DNA from: Saccopteryx bilineata
Lineage: Eukaryota > Chordata > Mammalia > Chiroptera > Emballonuridae
DNA: 64,000 nucleotides
Direction of reading: 5' to 3'
Assembly (NCBI RefSeq): GCF_036850765.1
Contig: NC_089490.1
Span: 241,490,442-241,554,441, forward strand
Below the pieces are notes generated by a model. It was not told the DNA's origin and searched no databases. It worked only from the letters and a program-made list of their open reading frames with translations. Position numbers and translations under genes: made by a program. Below are positions 47,601 through 62,600 of the stretch, piece after piece. The stretch's first letter is position 1; the number at the start of each line of letters is the position of its first letter.

Positions 47601-50600
47601 GCTGAGACAGTGACTCTGCTCTCTCAGCCTCAGTCTCCTTAGTTGAAGTGGGCAAGCCAGTCAACCCTGGCTTCACCTGACAGTCACCTGGGACCTTTAG
47701 AAACAACAAAAGGGGGAGGAGGCTGTCATAGAATAAACAAGACAGAGCTCAACAGCCAAATGCAGTGAGCAGATCCTGAGACCACCAGGAGAATGTAAAA
47801 AGAGGACCTGTGGAATTTCAGCATGGACCAGGTCTTAGGTGACGTTGAGGACTTACAGAGAATTTTGTAAGATATGCAAATTGGATGATGATTATGCTAA
47901 AAACAAGTCTATCTTGTGATAGATAATTACAGATGAAAGGACCAAATTTCTTAGATCTGTCATTAAATAATTCAGAAAAAAATGTTATGTGTTGGGTAAT
48001 GTTTAGGAAAGATTATATGATGACAATTACTGAGGCTGGGTATAAGGCGCTGGAACCACCTGGGTTGTTTTCACAAACACTGACACGGTGTGCCTCCCCC
48101 TAGATTCTAATTCAGTTGGTCTACTGAGTAACCTGGTCATCAAAATTGGGAAGCTCCCTCAGGGATTGTAACATCTCGCTAAGATTGAGAAGCACAGGTG
48201 AAGGGAAGGCTCATGGGAAATGATTATTCTTTATACTTAAGAGTCTGATTAAAAATATCTAGAACAAAAAGTTAAAACAATCCGTGGTCTTATTCAAAGT
48301 TCTCCAGACAATGAATCTAAAGCGTGGGATCCCAGGTAGGTGCTGATAAGCCCAAAGCACCTTCTCCTTGTCATCCCTCGATTATAAGAGCAAGCTGAGC
48401 ACCCAGAAGGCTCGGGCCCGAGGGCATTAAGAAAGGAAAAGGGAAGTTGAGAGAGAGAAGCCATCAAGTCTCAATTATTAGGTCATTTTTGACCAACCCG
48501 TAGGTCTAATAAGTGAATGTCTTTCAGGAGGGTCTTTGTAAAACTCACTACTCACTGACTACCGGAACCCACCTGGCTGGACATTGAAGGCCCTTAGGAC
48601 CTGCTCACTTATCTCAAGTCAGCACTGTCAGCCCACGCCTTGTCCACTATACACAGTCCTTGAAGACATGCTCCCAAAAAGCAATACATGTGTTCCCAGT
48701 GTCACAAAAGAAGCAGTGGGAGCCCTAGCACGCTTGAAGCAAGGAGCCCAGACCCTGCTGCGGCTTCACCAGAGCCCTGGAGTCACCTAGTGACACACCT
48801 TAGAAAATGCTGACGGGACTGGCATCATCGTGGGTGGCTGGTGCAAAATGAAAACATAGGCTCTTTGTTCAAAAATTATGAAGAGTAAAGATGGTGACCC
48901 TGGAGGGTTAAACCAAGTGCAGACTCCCTCGGGGGCGTGGGGCCCTGTGCACCTGCCCAGATGGCACCCCCTTGGTGGCTGCCAGGTGCCAAGTTACAGT
49001 CCCCAGACGTACTTCAGCTTCAATTTTGCGGCAATACGACAATAAACCTCAAAGGCCACCTGCACATAAACTCTCTCCTTTCTTGGGGTAGCAAATCCTG
49101 TTTGAGGTCTAGGGCTTACTTGTACAAAGACATGATGGAGAGAGAGAGAAAGAGAGAGACCCTTCTGACTCTGTGTGTTATGGTGGGATTTGACCTGAAA
49201 CCGGTTCTTGCTCAGCTCAGAGGCAGGAACCTTTCTCATCTCTGCCTGTCGTCATCCTCTCATAAAGACATTGACTGAATACAGGGAACAACTGTTACAA
49301 CTGATGCATTGCAGGGAAGATGCACATATTCCCGCACGTCACAGACACAGCTGATGGCTCTCTGGGCCTGTTTTTGTCATGATTTTTGGCAGGTTGTTTC
49401 TCATGCTCCTGAAAGGTGACGGAGGGGAGGTGGACTCTCCCCCGGGACTGAGGACATGCAGCCCCCCAGACACTTACGGCTGGCATTCTCCAGTTGGACC
49501 AGGCAGTTGAGGAAGTCATCAAAGCCCAGTTGGAGCTCCTCATCTGCATACCTGAGGACGATCAGCTGCAGGAGGTGATTGCTCAGCTGAAAGCCTGTGG
49601 GGACAGTGAGGAGACAACACGACTGGGTCCCAAGGGGTGCATCATCAAGGAGTGCCAGTCAGCTGACCAGTGGACAGGGAACTCCCAGACCTGGTCTGAA
49701 TGCAGTGTGACAGAGTGTGTGTGTGTAGGTGAAGTCGCAGCTGTTTCTTCTGAGTTTAACCCTTTGAGTAGTGAGCTTTTTCCATGCTTGCTGACCCCCA
49801 GAAGTGAGTTTCTTTTTCAAAAAATGAAATCATTTTCAATTCCAGTTTTATTAACTTAAAATCATGTTTGTTTGATAATCAATTTATGGAAACAAGAAGA
49901 ACATACAATAGCCTTTTTTTTTTTAAGGTTGCCTTACACATTTTTAAAATAAAAATCTTGTACTATCGTACCCTGGATGATCAGGAGGCACGAGGACATA
50001 CATGAATGTTTGTACTACTCAAAGGGTTAATGTGCTACTGGTCTTGGTTTGGACGCCAACCTCCCTCCATTGTGTCTTGCTGACTTTTCAGGACACCTCA
50101 TTTGGGGGAACTCAATGCTGGGTGGTATCTGAGCCCCATTCCCGTCAGCCTTCTTTCTAGTTCTATGTCCGAGTCTACGTCCAGCTGCATGTCCAGCTCC
50201 TGCTAGGCTACAAGATTCCAGCCATCACCCCTGCAGTGAGTGGACATTTCCCAAGGGCATTTTAACCCACAGGTGTTGGTGTAGTGGAAGCTCTAGAAAT
50301 TTCTCAGAGAATAAAATATTACCATTTGTGATAGCATGAATGGACCTAGACAGTATAATGCTATGAGCAATAAGTCAGACAGAGAAAGACAGAAACCATA
50401 TGATTTCACTTACATGTGGAATGTAAAGAAAGAAATTAACAAACAAAATAGAAACAGACTCATAGATACAAAGACTAATGGTTGCCAGATGGGAGGGGGT
50501 TGGGTGAAAGAGGTGAAGGGCTTAAGATGTACAAATTGGCAGTTACAAAATAGTCATGGGACTGTAAGTACAGCAGAAGGAATATATTGATAGTAATAGT

Positions 50601-53600
50601 ACCCTGATGACTGTGTATGAGGCCATGTGGGTACTGGAAACATCAGGGGAAACACTTTGTAAAGTATATGGCTTTCTGACCACTATGCTGTACACTGGAA
50701 ACTAATACAAAACAATACTGAATGTCAATTGTAATTGAAAATAAAATTTAAGAAGAAATCGCGTGCCTGGCCAGGCGGTGGCACAGTGGATAGAGCATCA
50801 AGCTAGGATGCAGAGGACCCAGGTTTGAAACCCCAAGGTTGCTGGCTTGAGTGCGGGCTCACCAGCTGGAGTGCAGAGTTGCTGGCTTGAGCGTGGAGTT
50901 ACTGGTTTGAGTGTGGGATCATAGACCCCATGGTCGCTGGCTTGAAGCCCAAGGTCACTCACTGGCTTGAGCCCAAGGTCATTGGCTTGAGCAAGGGATC
51001 ACTCACTCTGCTGTATCCCCCCAGTCAAGGCACATATGAGAAAGCAATTAATGAACAACTAAGGTACTGCAATGAAGAATTGATGCTTCTCATCTCTCTC
51101 TCTTCCTGTCTGTCTGTCCCTATCTGTCCCTCTCTCTGACTCTCTCTCTGTCTCTGTCAAAAAAAAGAAAAAGAAAAAGAAGAAATCACGTTTTTCCAAA
51201 GGGTTGCTAGTGCCCACCGTGGATATAAGGGTGCAGGGGCCCATTCACCTCACGCTCAGGGCAGTGAGGATGCCAGGCTGGGGCAGGCGCCTGGGTTTGA
51301 GCCTCGTGCTGCTCTGACCAGGGGCCATTGTTTCACTTCCCTGGGCTTTGGTTTTCTCATTGGTTAAATGAGAGGAGGTAAAGTTCCTTTTAGATCAATA
51401 TTTAACGCTTTGATTTATAACCACTGCCCTCAGGGATGACGTCCCCTTTTCATTTAGATCTCCATGCTCACTTTCCAGGAAATGTTCAAAGTATTCCTCA
51501 AAAGCCCACCAGGGTCCTCCTGCCTCCTCAGCCTGATTCCAGACAGAGGAGGTGGCCAGCCCGACATTGAGCACAGGTCCTGGCGCCCACACAGGGGTGC
51601 TGGCTGTCGGTGACGTCCAGGTCCCTGGCTGCTCTCAGTGGGAAGCCTCCCCTTCCCTACCCTCCCCAAGTTGGGGTAGGAAAGACTAGGTCACATCCCT
51701 CCTCTCTGAAGGGCTCCCCTTGTCCCCATCTCTGTCCTTCTGGCCTAGAAGTGGGGTCTCCACCCCCTAACAAGTTGTCATCTGTGGCACTCTCCACATT
51801 TCTTTTTTTTTTTGTATTTTTCTGAAGTGAGAGGCTGGGAGGCAGAGAGACAGACTCCCACATGTGCCTGACTGGGATCCACCCGGCATGCCCCCCAGGG
51901 GGTGATGCTCTGCTTATCTGGGGCATTACTCCATTGCAACCAGAGCCATTTTAGCGCCTGAGGTGGAGGCCATAGAGCCATCTTCAGCACCTGGGCCAAG
52001 TTTTTGTGGCAATGGAGCCTTGGCTGTGGGAGGGGAAGAGAGAGATTGAGAGAAAGGAGAGGGGGAAGGGTAGAGAAGCAGATGGGTGCTTCTCCTATCA
52101 AACTCAGGACTTCTACATACCAGGCCTATGCTCTACCACTGAGCCAACCAGCCAGGGACTCTCCACATTTTGAACCATCTTATTTTCATCTCCCTTGTGT
52201 AGGACACAAGATGGTCCTGACTTCATACATCCTGTCCCTTTATCAGACCATGAAGCTGACTGTGCTTCCAGATATTTGGTTTACTTGGGAGGGACCAGAT
52301 GACAAGCTTTGGCAGGGTGCAGGGGGCAGGCCTGTGAAGCCGGGCTGTGGGCTGCGGTGACTGCCCAAAGCTCAGCTATACGTGGAAGACAGGCGACCCC
52401 CAGAGACTCAGTCATGGCAGCTACTCCACCCAGAACCCACCCTTCTTGCAGGAAGCCTGGTATAAACTGTGAGTGAATCATCCAGTTTGGATTCAGACCA
52501 CTGGGGACAAAGCCAGAAACAGGGCCGCAGATGGCTCCTCCCTGACCCAGGACCAGGTGATGGAAACCAGAGGTTAGAGGTTTGGACGCACTGCAGTTTG
52601 CCACCAAAGGGACACACGTAACTAACTCTGTTTGGCCAGGTGCTAGCCAGAGGCTGAGAGGCCCCGGGGGTCAGGTTAAGTTCATCCTTGGTGGGTGCAT
52701 TTGAGAGATTCCTGCCCATACTGCACGGTGGTTTAAAGCATGGGCCCTGGTGTGAGTGAGGGATGCTGAGTCTGAGGCCCGGCTCAGCCCTGAAGAAGCG
52801 TCAGCTCGGAAGGACAGACAGCAGCCCCTCCTCAGGCAGACAGAGAGGCAGGTGGCCACCATAAGGCACCTGAATGCAGTCTGTGCCCACATCCGGGCTT
52901 TTTGATACCTGCAGCTCTCAGCGCGGTGCGCAGCTCGTAGGAGGACATGGTGCCGGACCTGTCGGCATCACACTGGAGGAAAAGGCTCTGTGGGAGGACA
53001 GCAGAGGCAATGAGGATCACAGAGCCCCCTCCCGGACCATCGATGGCAGTAACTGGGGGCAGTGAGCTCAGGAGGGGATACTCCTCACAGGGGCGGGCAG
53101 CAATGGCTGGGGTGGGTTCTTCAGAGGAAGGCGGGCCCTTTTGTTATTTTCATTTGGTCAGTGGCACTGAGATTTGGCTGTAATGTCAGCAATAAATGCT
53201 AGAATACCATTCTTTTTTCTTCCCTTTGCCCCCCTGAACACAAAATCCCCAGCTGGCAACACTTTGGTCTCTTAGAACCCTGCTTTCTGCTCTGGGCTTG
53301 TATGATCCCCTGGGTGCTGTGTGCTCGCCGGGCTACATACTGTCCACGCCTTCAGTCTGCCCCAGAACACTTTGAATTCATCGAACTCTAGCTTCCCATT
53401 GCCACTGGTCTGTGCCAAGTGCGTTAAGGAGACCTTGAGTGAGTGTTAGCTGGAGGCTGCTTGTGGGACCTCTGACCCGGGACCACAGCGGGGAGGGGCA
53501 ATGGGCTGGGGTGGGTGACCTGGGGACACAGGTTCAGGGCTCTAGAGGAAGTGCTTTAACTGTTAAACCATCAATGTCTGAAGAGAGGATGTGGCCGGGT

Positions 53601-56600
53601 TGAGATGGCATCGGCATACAAAACTCTTTCATTCTCCTGCATGGGACCCCAAAGTAGCAACAAGATCCCCAAGTCCCTTCAAAAACATTCCCCTCCTTGG
53701 ACAGGTTGTGCCTTTTGATTCTGTTCCAGGTCTAGCAGCAGGGGCCTCCCAGGCTTTGGTTGCTCTTGTCGAAAAGACCATCGTGCTGGGTATGGGCGCC
53801 CGTTTTAGGAAGGTCTGCACTATAGAGAAACACGTAACATCTACTTTTGCATACACATTGGAAGGATACATCCATTAGAGAAATGATGTTTTTGCAGGAA
53901 ATCAGGCTTAGCTTCTTGAATTTGATGTCCTTTTCTGAAATCACACATGAAAGCAGAGTTCAGATCACCCCTAAGAAGATTTACCTAGTGCCATCTGCTG
54001 AAAGTCCAATGGCGTAGTTAGATCTGGGGCTGAGGAGGGTGGTGACGTGGTTGCTCTCTTAGGATGCTGGTGTGAGTAGAAGCTGACATGGCCTTTTGGG
54101 GGGAAGATTGGCAAAATATAAAAAAAGCCTTAAAAATAAAAATATCCTTCCATCTATTTATGCCAGTTTTAAGAATACCAAGGAAACAAATACCAATTAA
54201 AAATTTTCTCATCAGATTACTTTTTGTTTCTTTGTTGATTAATATTTTTAAGTCGAATTTATTAAATGACACGGTTAACTTAATCATATAGGCTTCAAGT
54301 GCCCAACTGTACAACACATCTCTGTACACTGTATTGTGTGTTTACACCTCCAGATCAAGTCTCCATTCACCACCATTTATCCCTCCAACCCTCTTCCACC
54401 TCCCTGTCCCAGCTTTTCCCCACACCCCGGCAATCACCACACTGTTGTCCGAGTCCATCAGGTTATTTATATTGGCGAACATTTAGAAATTATCTAAATG
54501 ACCAGTGGAAGGGCAATAAGTTATGTCCAAAAGGTAGATTAGTACGCAGTTCTTAAGAATCATGTTTTGAAACATATTTAATGACCTGAGAAATTGGAGA
54601 AATTTGAACACTCACACACTGCTGATGGAAATGTAAAAGTCACTTTGGAAAAAGTCGGGCAATTATTAAAACAGTAACTACAGAGTTACCATGTAACCCA
54701 GCAATTCTCTTAGCTATCTATATAACCCAGAGAAATAAAAACACATGTTCATACAAATAACCTGTACCCAAATGTTCATGGCAGCATTATTTCTAATAGC
54801 CAAAAAGTGGCCACAACCTCAATGTCCATCACTGGAGGAATGCATAAAAAGAAGGTGGTCTGTTCATACAGTGGAATACTATCCAGCTGTTATAAAAAGA
54901 AATGAAGTGTGACACATGCTACACCATGATGAATGAAAGGAGCCAGTCAAAAAGGACCACATATTATGTAAATCCTTCCATATGAAAAGCCCAGAGTGAG
55001 CAGATCTCTAGAAATAGAAAATAGATGAATGTTTGCTAGAGACTGGGGAAAACAGCTCCTGGGAACAGAGCTGCTTTCTGGAATAATGAAATGCTCTAAA
55101 ATTGATGGTGATGTTAGCACACATCAGTGAACATATCAGAAGCCACTGAATTGTATATGTTAAAATGGGTGAGTCATGTAGTATGTGCTTTGTATCTCAA
55201 ACCTGTTATATTAAAATATAAAATTGTATCTATAATTTAATACTAATCATGTGTTGTTCATATGTACAGGAGTAGACAAAAAGTGGTTTACAGCTATAAT
55301 ACAAGTAAATAATATAATAATCAATAAATGATAATATAAGAATAAACTCTGGGCCCTGGCTGGGTAGCTCAGTTGGTTAGAGTGTTGTCCCAAATGTCAA
55401 GGTTGTGGGTTTGATCCCTTGTAAAGGCATATACAGGAATTAACCAATGCATACATAAATAAGTGGGACAACAATCGATGTTTCCCTCTCTCCTTCTTCC
55501 ACTTCTTCTCTCTCTCTAAAATTATAAATAAATAAAAATAAACTTGGTGCTTCATGTACTCAAAACTGTGAATCTACTTTTGACCACACACAGACTACAT
55601 ATATGATACATATCCACAAATACAAAGACACACACATAGTTGTTAACAGTGATTATGAGTGGTGAGATGATTGTCATCCTTGTCATCAGGCTTTTACATT
55701 TTTTAGAATTATCTACCATAAATCTGTATCATTTTTGTAATCAGGAAATAAGCAATGAAAGCTCTTGTTAAGTCTGTTTAATGTCAGCCCTAGCAGGCAG
55801 GTCTGTGGCCCCGGGAAGCAGGGAGCCTGAGAGCTGAGGGGGCCTAGCTGAGGGGGCACAGAGTGGGTGTGAGCACTTACTCTTTTGTAGCACAGCATTT
55901 AAAACATACTCCAGTTCCTCTGCTGTCACCTCCATGTCCTGTTAAAGTGGAGAATATTACTTTTTAGGGCCCTCAGAGCCTTCTTTGGGGGTTTCTTTCA
56001 GTTCTGACCTTGCTTTGGCTCAGTGATAGACCAGCCCTCAGGAGTTGGCAACAGGCCCTGATCATACCGTGCGTGGCTGCAGCGGCTCGCTTCTCCAGGA
56101 CCTGCGACCCGACCCAGAAAGCGAGGAGCAAACTGGGCCAGGCCAGCATGCTCGCAGTCCCTGAGCTAAAGTTCCCATGGGATTCTTATATTGGGGGACA
56201 TTTGGGTCTGAACCCCCTGAGTCCCCAGCCCCTGAACATCAGAACGTTTAAATGCCCACACTGGGGCACTGGGTTTACCCCAGTCACCATTTCAATCAGA
56301 AGACCGGGAGTATGGCTCTTATTTTCAAAACCTCTGGGGGTGAATTTCAGAACCACTGATTGAGGGTGCGCCTCTAAATCCCACTACATCTCAGCATGCA
56401 TAGCACCTAAGAGCTTGTTAGAAATGCAGAATCCTAGGCCTGCACAGCTCTTTGCTGAGGACCATTTATCTCCAGAGGCCCAGTTGACTATGTACAGGAT
56501 GGTTTGGGCAGCACTGACTTGGGCTTCCTCTTGTCTAGGGTTTTAAACCAGCAAATAACTGGCAGAGTCATTCTCACATATATCTGCCCAGGTTCCACCT

Positions 56601-59600
56601 CTGGGCATCTGAGGCCTAGGAGTTGGGGGTTGAGGGTTTAGGATGGGTTGGGGTGTTTAGCCCCAGTGAAGAACCACTAATCCAGCCTAACCCCCCACTG
56701 AACGGAACAGCCACGTGTCCAAGTGTCCATCCTGCCCGTGGGAAGAAGAGCAGGACCAGCCCTGAGCCCCTGAACTATCCAGATGCTTTCTGAATTAATA
56801 AAGTTGAGTGACTCTCCTGAAACAGTCCCCCCTTCATTGGAAACCTCAATCTCTATTTCTGGTCATTTCTGTCCCTCCCTACAACCCTCCGCCACTCCCA
56901 GGGGTGCTCACCCAGGCCAACCCTCCAGATGGGCCCTGAGGCTGGGGATTTTCCACACCCTTACCCCCTCACCTGCTCTCCTGCCCGGGGCTGCAGTTCA
57001 CCACCCTGCCTGCTGTGGTGTAGACAGAACCTCACCTTTCCCCGCCCCAGCCCACTGTCCCCCAGTCTCCTGACTGTGTGTAGGACAGGGCTGAGATCCT
57101 CGATCAGGGTTGCATCCCCAGGTCTGGGTGTCACTCTGACAAGTCAGGAGCCCAGTCAGGGTGGGAAACTAACCTAGTCATTAGCATCTTACAATGAATT
57201 GGTTACTAGGCTACATTTATTTATGGCTACCAACTGAAGGGCTTCACAGGGACATGGATGGGGCAGTTTCTGGGAAGACAGAGGCCTGAGCAGGTTCAGG
57301 GAGAACCCAGGGCCTCTAACAAGCCAGCCGAGTGACAGAGAGGATGGGAATGGGGCCAAGGGGCAAAGGGACACATTCTCTTCTTCCCTGGTGACCTCCA
57401 TGGCCCTGGTGTTAAGGTACAAAACGCTGGTTTTGTGTTTATAATTTAATGGTGGCTTGAATGATACCACCTTCAAAGAGAGTGAAGAGAAGGCAGTGAT
57501 TTCTGGGCAGAGTTCAAAGGAGCCATCTCATGATTTTCCCCCACTGGTCTGAGCCCCTCTGGGGGCCAAGCCTCCATCACCAGTGCTGTGAAGGGTGTGG
57601 TGGGGGCGCTGTCTGTAGGAGAAGCGACCAGGGCTGATCTCACTTTGCGACTAGCCCCACCATGCCTGGGGAGTGTTGCTGTATCCCTGGGGCTGGGACA
57701 TCGTGGAGATCAAGACCCTGGGCAGCCACAGCCACACCTCACCTCCCCAGCGACTCGTTCAAACAGGGCCCTGAACTGCTGCTCCTCCTCTGTCTCCTGG
57801 CCTGGTGCGGTCGGCTTTGGAATCTAAAAATGAACCAGAGGAGCTTGTATTGGAACCACAGGAAAGAAAAGGTCTGCCTGGAGGTGGCGCCACCGAGGGA
57901 GAAGCCCAGACCTCCCAGCCAGATGACATGTGTGCCGTTCAGACGAGTTTGGGATTGGCACTGCCGATGACACAAGGAGCAGTCCCAATTCCTTGTGAAG
58001 GCTCCTTGGAAGGAGCGTCTGAGGGTCTTGTTGGTGGCCTCCTCGAGTCCTCCTCGCCGTACAGGTGAGAACACTAAAGGCAGCGGACTCCTGGTGACAC
58101 TCCCTGCACTTCCTCTGTCTTTTTTTTTTAATTTAATTTAATTTAATTTTATTTTATTTATTCATTTTTAGAGAGGAGAGAAAGGGGGAGAGAGAGAGAC
58201 AGAGAGGGAGAGAGAGGAGAGAAAGACAGAGAGAGAGACGGAGGGAGGAGCTGGAAGCATCAACTCCCATATGTGCCTTGACCAGGCAAGCCCAGGGTTT
58301 CGAACTGGTGACCTCAGCATTTCCAGGTCGCCACTTTATCCACTGCGCCACCACAGGTCAGGCACTTCCTCTGTCTTACCACGCACACTCTTGCCTGTGA
58401 TAAGCTGCTCGGTCATCGGCATTGGTGACAAAGCTTTGAGAGCAGGAGTCTGTTCCTAGCATGGAGCAGGTGGCTGGGTGCATGGGAAGAGCTCAGCAAG
58501 GGCTGTGGGTGTTTGTCTTGTTTTGTTTTTGGGCCCCGTTAATAAGCCACAAACCAGACAGGGCAGCGAGAGCAGCAAGAGCCCTCCTGAGAGCACATCA
58601 CTGCTATATGGGGGTGTCAGGCTGTCTTGGTGACATCTGAGCACCTTGGGAAAGTCTCAGCGCCCCTCAGAGGCGGATTTAACAGCAGGCACACTGGGCA
58701 TGCACCCTGGGCCCGACTTCTGAAGGGCCCCACAAAACCCCAACTTTACATTTTTCTAATGACACCCAGTTTGGTTTCATATGTGCCATATTAACATTAA
58801 TAGTACATATTATTGTTTATTTATTTAAAAATATGGTTAACATGTATTCTTCTACGCCCATGGCCTCAACTGACCTTAATTTGCCTCTGGCACCCTGGAC
58901 AAGTAGAAAGTTAGCCCTGCTCCCCCAACGCACAACACAAGGAAGAAGAAACGTGTTCCCCCCAGTCCCCAGTGAGAGAATCTGCCGGCCTCTCTAATTT
59001 TAAAGATATCCCATCCCCTCCAGATGCATCAACTGTCTCAGGAAACAGAGCAAGTAGACAGCACAGAGAGATCACTCTAATCAGAGGTTTCTACTGGGCA
59101 CCTACCCGGTTCCTCTGCCAGGTCCTGCGGGCTGGGAGAGGTCAGAAAGCAGAGTCTTGTTCTCCAGGTTAGGATCAAGGTGCTTACCTGATCACAGGTA
59201 ACCACTCTCTGACCTTTTGAGCTTTATGTGACACTTTGGTTACAAGGACAGGCTCCAGGACAGCCACCGAGTCCTGTACTCCACAGTAACACAGGAAGGC
59301 TCACCTCAGGAAGGTCGATATCCACATCTCCATCCAGGTCCCTGCGGAGCGGAACAGACACTGACTCAATGGTGCATTGACTTCCTCATTAGGATCCGCA
59401 GCGCTAAAGGGCCCAGAGGTCCTGGAAGGCTCTGTCCCACGGAGCCCCTCTTTGCAGTGCCGTTCACAAGACCTCACTCCCCTCGTCCCGTCCCCCATCT
59501 CAGAGCCTGCTCAGCACGCAAACAGAGGGAGCCATCTTGGCCCTCAACAATGGAGAACTTGCATGTTCTGGGTTTCTGGAAGAAAAAGCTAAACTGCAGT

Positions 59601-62600
59601 CATTCCCATTTCCTGGATGCACTTTAACAAAGAATAATTATGAAGAGTTATATAGAATAGCAAAGCCCCAAGGCCCCGTGAGCCGAGCACTGTCATCACG
59701 CTCTCCATAAGCTGTCATCTCCAAAGGAGATCTGTGACCACTGGAGACAGTCCTTTAGCCATTGAGTGTGAATCATCCATGGGGAATTTTAAAGAACACA
59801 TTGGGTCAAAATAAAAAAGAGGGTCTCTGAAATGGCCCTTCGTATGACTGTCACTCCTTGATCCCACTGCGGGCGAGGGGCTGTGTGGTTATGTGCTATG
59901 TCTGGGGAAGATGCTGGAAACATGTTTGCTGTTCACATAGGGTAATGCAGTGTTTGGAAAGCAGTAATACTGAGAGGAGTCACAGGCTCCAGCCTTTGCT
60001 GATACTGAAGACATTGGGGAGAATCCAATCTTAGAATGAGACCTGAAGCACACCTACAAGAGGTCTGCTAAAAACTTGAAGGGAACACAGGTCAGCAAAC
60101 ATCAGGATGGAGCCAGGATGGTCCTCCCTTTCCTCCTCCTTCCCTGGGCACAGGACAGAAGCCTTTCAGAGCAGCTTTATTGTTTTGTAGGACTCTCTAA
60201 TGAAAAGGAAACTAGTGGAAATCGAGCTCAATGTGGCTCTTCTTGGGGAGGGACAAGCTGATTCTATGCTCAGTATCAAAGCAGAGGATCAGGACAAGCA
60301 TGAATGTGGGGTGAGTTTTGTCGTGTGTCAGCTGCCTATAAATGCCAAGGACTGTGACTGTATCCACTAATGGGACAGAGCACACCGAGTGTAAGACTGG
60401 TACAGCCTGGCGCTCTCTCTTGTTCTCGCCTCCCCAAGAAGTTGCCAATCTGTATGAGTTTCGTTTGGGGTGCTTTTGTGTGAACAGATCCTGGAAAATT
60501 CATCCTCAGTTTGCACTAGTTTCTGGGACAAGACTGGAGGACAACTTCCCAGCAGAGTTTTTAAAAATTAAAGACTTTACTGCTTCCATTTAACTGACAA
60601 GAAAGAGCCATGTCTTTTACGATCAGCTTGGGAAACCCAACCAGACTTTATGACTAGAAGTGCTCTCTCTGCACGTGTACCATCGATCCAATTCTGCCCC
60701 ACCAACAGAAGGTAAAACCATAGCAGGCTATATAGCCACAGTGGTCTCCTTGTTAGTTGAGGCTGTCCTCTGTTGGGGCCCAATCTGGCTTAAATATGGA
60801 ATTAGTCGATTTTGCCATTCTCTTGGTTTTATTTTTTTTTTTTTTTTTTTTTTTTTAGATTTTATTTATTCATTATAGAGAGGAGAGAGAGAGAGAAGGG
60901 GGGAGGAGCAGGAAGCATCAACTCCCATATGCGCCTTGACCAGGCTAGCCCAGGGTTTTGAACCGGCAGCCTCAGTGTTTCCAGGTTGACGCTTTATCCA
61001 CTGCGCCACCACAGGTCAGGCTCTCTTGGATTTCTACGATGTCTCAATTGGAAAAATAAATGGCTTTTTGTATCTTGAACCATTTTTTTTTACTTCCACT
61101 ATAGAGCAACCAATGGGGAATGGACAATAATGAGAACTTTTTTTTCATAGACGTAACTGACACAAAATAATTTTGTTAAGACACTACAAAAGAAAGGTGG
61201 AGAATGCCGGGTACGTTCAATGGGAGGCAGAGTCACCAACATTTATTTAAACTGGAATTGCCAGAACATGTCATTCTTTTCTTTCTTTTTTAAAATTTTT
61301 TTTTATTTATTGATTTTTAGAGAGAGAGGAGTGAGAGAGAGAGAGAGAGAGAGAAGGGGGGAGGAGCAGGAAGCATCAACTCCCATATGTGCCTTGACCA
61401 GGCAAGCCCAGGGTTTCAAACCGGTGACCTCAGTGTTCCAGGTCGACGCTCTATCCCACTTCGCCACCACAGGTCAGGCATTATTTTCTTTCTTAATTTA
61501 TTTTTTATTAAGTGAGAGGTGGGGTAGGCAGAGAAACAGACTCCTGTATGCACCCCAACCGATCCACCTTATCAGGGCAATGTTCTGTCCAACTGGGGCC
61601 ATTGCTTCATTGCTCAGCAACCAAGCTATTTTTGTGCCTGAGGTGAGGCCATGGAGCCATCCTCAGTGCCTGGGGCCAACTTACTCGAACCATTTGAGCC
61701 ACGGCTTCAGAAAAGGAAGAAAGAGAGAAAGAGAAAGAGAGAAGGGGGGGGGAGAGAAGAAGAGGGAGGGGTGGAGAGCAGATGATCACTTCTCCTATGT
61801 ATCCTGACTGGGAATTGAACCCCAGGACTTCTACATGCCGGGCCGATGCTCTACCACTGAACCAACCAGCCAGGGCCACATGTCATTCTTGCAACTTGCA
61901 ATAGCTACCCTCTTTGCTGTGCACAGAAATAAGTCTGGCACCCTTAAATGGGGCTCCCACTCCAGAAGCCTCTTGGTAAAAGGACCTGGAAAATGAAGGG
62001 CTTCACCCAAGAGAGGGTCTGGTGAGCACCATTCTGGGAGCAATTGGACAGAGTAACTTTTTAATGGTTTTTTGAAGGAGCAGAACTCAAATGGAAATGT
62101 ATCCTGCTTTGCACATGGGTTAAGAAACCCTTCTGACTGGTTTCTCAGGTACATCAAGGAAAAGAGAAGAATGGGTTCTTGGATCCAACAATCTCCTGGC
62201 AACTTCCTTGTGAATGAGCCATTGAATGAAAGGGATTCTTGAACCTGTTACTCACTGGGTGATGGCTTTCTTCTCTGAAAAGATCCTCAGGCAGAAATCA
62301 GCTTCCTGGTGGGGCTCAAAGGTGCTAGGTATGAGGATGTACTCCCCGGGCGGCAGCTTGAACCTGTCGGAGACTTCTCTCAGGTTGATGAACGTTTTGC
62401 TTCTGGCTTGGGAAGCATGGTACTTGAAGAAATCTTTGTTCAAGTGCTCCTCTTTACCTGGGCACTGCAATGGGAAGGGCAGGGGCGCTAGTGGGGAGAT
62501 GTTGGTTTTGGGTATTTGGGCACAGTTGGGGGACTGGCCATTGAGTCTCAGGCGTGAGGCCAAAGAAGAACCAGGAATTTAGAGCTCAGAGGGTGAACTC

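Noticed and set aside
50860..51010. Repeated gctggcttgag units as a possible CRISPR-like or satellite array
   Set aside because: They are the normal internal repeats of the type B SINE at 50765-51176, without unique spacers.
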